A program made the translations under genes and the position numbers. A stretch of 64,000 nucleotides of DNA, taken from Blautia faecis (GTDB lineage: Bacteria; Bacillota; Clostridia; Lachnospirales; Lachnospiraceae). The stretch spans positions 29,453-93,452 of the forward strand of contig NZ_JAJCIA010000015.1 in assembly GCF_020554845.1 (NCBI RefSeq), read 5' to 3'. The notes beneath the pieces were generated by a model that ran no database searches, was not told the origin of the DNA, and saw only the letters and a list, made by a program, of their open reading frames with translations. Below are positions 63,926-64,000 of this stretch, one piece after another; the stretch's first letter is position 1, and each line of letters begins with the position of its first letter.

Positions 63926-64000
63926 ATTGTTACTGTTCACTGGTCACGTTCCGCGAGGCGTTTTTTGTGAACAAAGTTCACAGAAAACCCGAGAATTGCG
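63926..64000. repeat. Dispersed repeat family B (copy 2, cut by window end)
   Basis: Inverted, nearly identical copy of the right part of 8099-8266 (TTACTGTTCACTGGT.ACGTTC, then TTTTTTGTGAACAAAGTTCAC). Confidence 0.8.

Overview
The window looks like chromosome of an anaerobic, gut-type Firmicute, most likely a Lachnospiraceae member (Blautia/Ruminococcus-like). This is inferred from AGGAGG ribosome sites, consensus TTGACA-N17-TATAAT promoters, uronate and arabinose catabolism, DUF5688/DUF3791/DUF932 families typical of that group, and a sodium-pump decarboxylase subunit. No 16S gene is present, so the genus is not proven.

Layout. 0.1-5.2 kb: a two-component system and an antimicrobial-peptide-type ABC exporter (ATPase plus 881-aa FtsX permease), with a terminator-like hairpin between regulator and transporter. 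5.3-8.0 kb: adenine deaminase and a sigma-region-1.1-like protein. 8.3-9.1 kb: a seven-tRNA operon (Pro-Gly-Arg-His-Gln-Lys-Leu in transcription order) with a consensus promoter and a terminator. 9.3-12.5 kb: housekeeping genes (two metallophosphoesterases, XTP/dITP pyrophosphatase, THUMP methyltransferase, rhodanese). 12.7-18.6 kb: a galacturonate/glucuronate locus (LacI regulator, uxaC, and divergent uxaA-uxaB) with two near-identical palindromic operators just downstream of the two promoters.

19.09-47.43 kb is an integrated mobile element of about 28.2 kb bounded by perfect 92-bp direct repeats (attL/attR). It carries a tyrosine integrase and excisionase, a HerA/FtsK-like ATPase, a serine recombinase, a Rad52-like/YqaJ/DUF932/RadC-like recombination operon with several micro-proteins, a primase-polymerase fused to an SF2 helicase beside an ORF-free array of hairpins, and cargo. 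The cargo includes a Fic protein, rubredoxin and hemerythrin, a chloramphenicol acetyltransferase relic, and a zinc-ribbon/membrane/secreted-protein module. I see no relaxase, type IV secretion or capsid genes. The set int, xis, primase-type rep and one translocase-like ATPase recalls actinomycete AICEs, but it sits in a Firmicute. DNA outside attR resembles the inner left end of a related element, suggesting repeated use of this site.

47.6-64 kb returns to chromosome: ogt, a secreted phosphodiester glycosidase with wall-binding repeats, a secreted repeat-poor protein, an AlgX/DHHW-MBOAT acetylation pair, arabinose genes (FGGY kinase, araA, araR), threonine aldolase, then a promoter, a yybP-ykoY-type (manganese) riboswitch and a terminator ahead of oadB and a 39-aa OadG-like subunit, and finally a rhodanese-PP-loop fusion. 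Two families of dispersed palindromic repeats punctuate the chromosomal parts; I did not see them inside the element.
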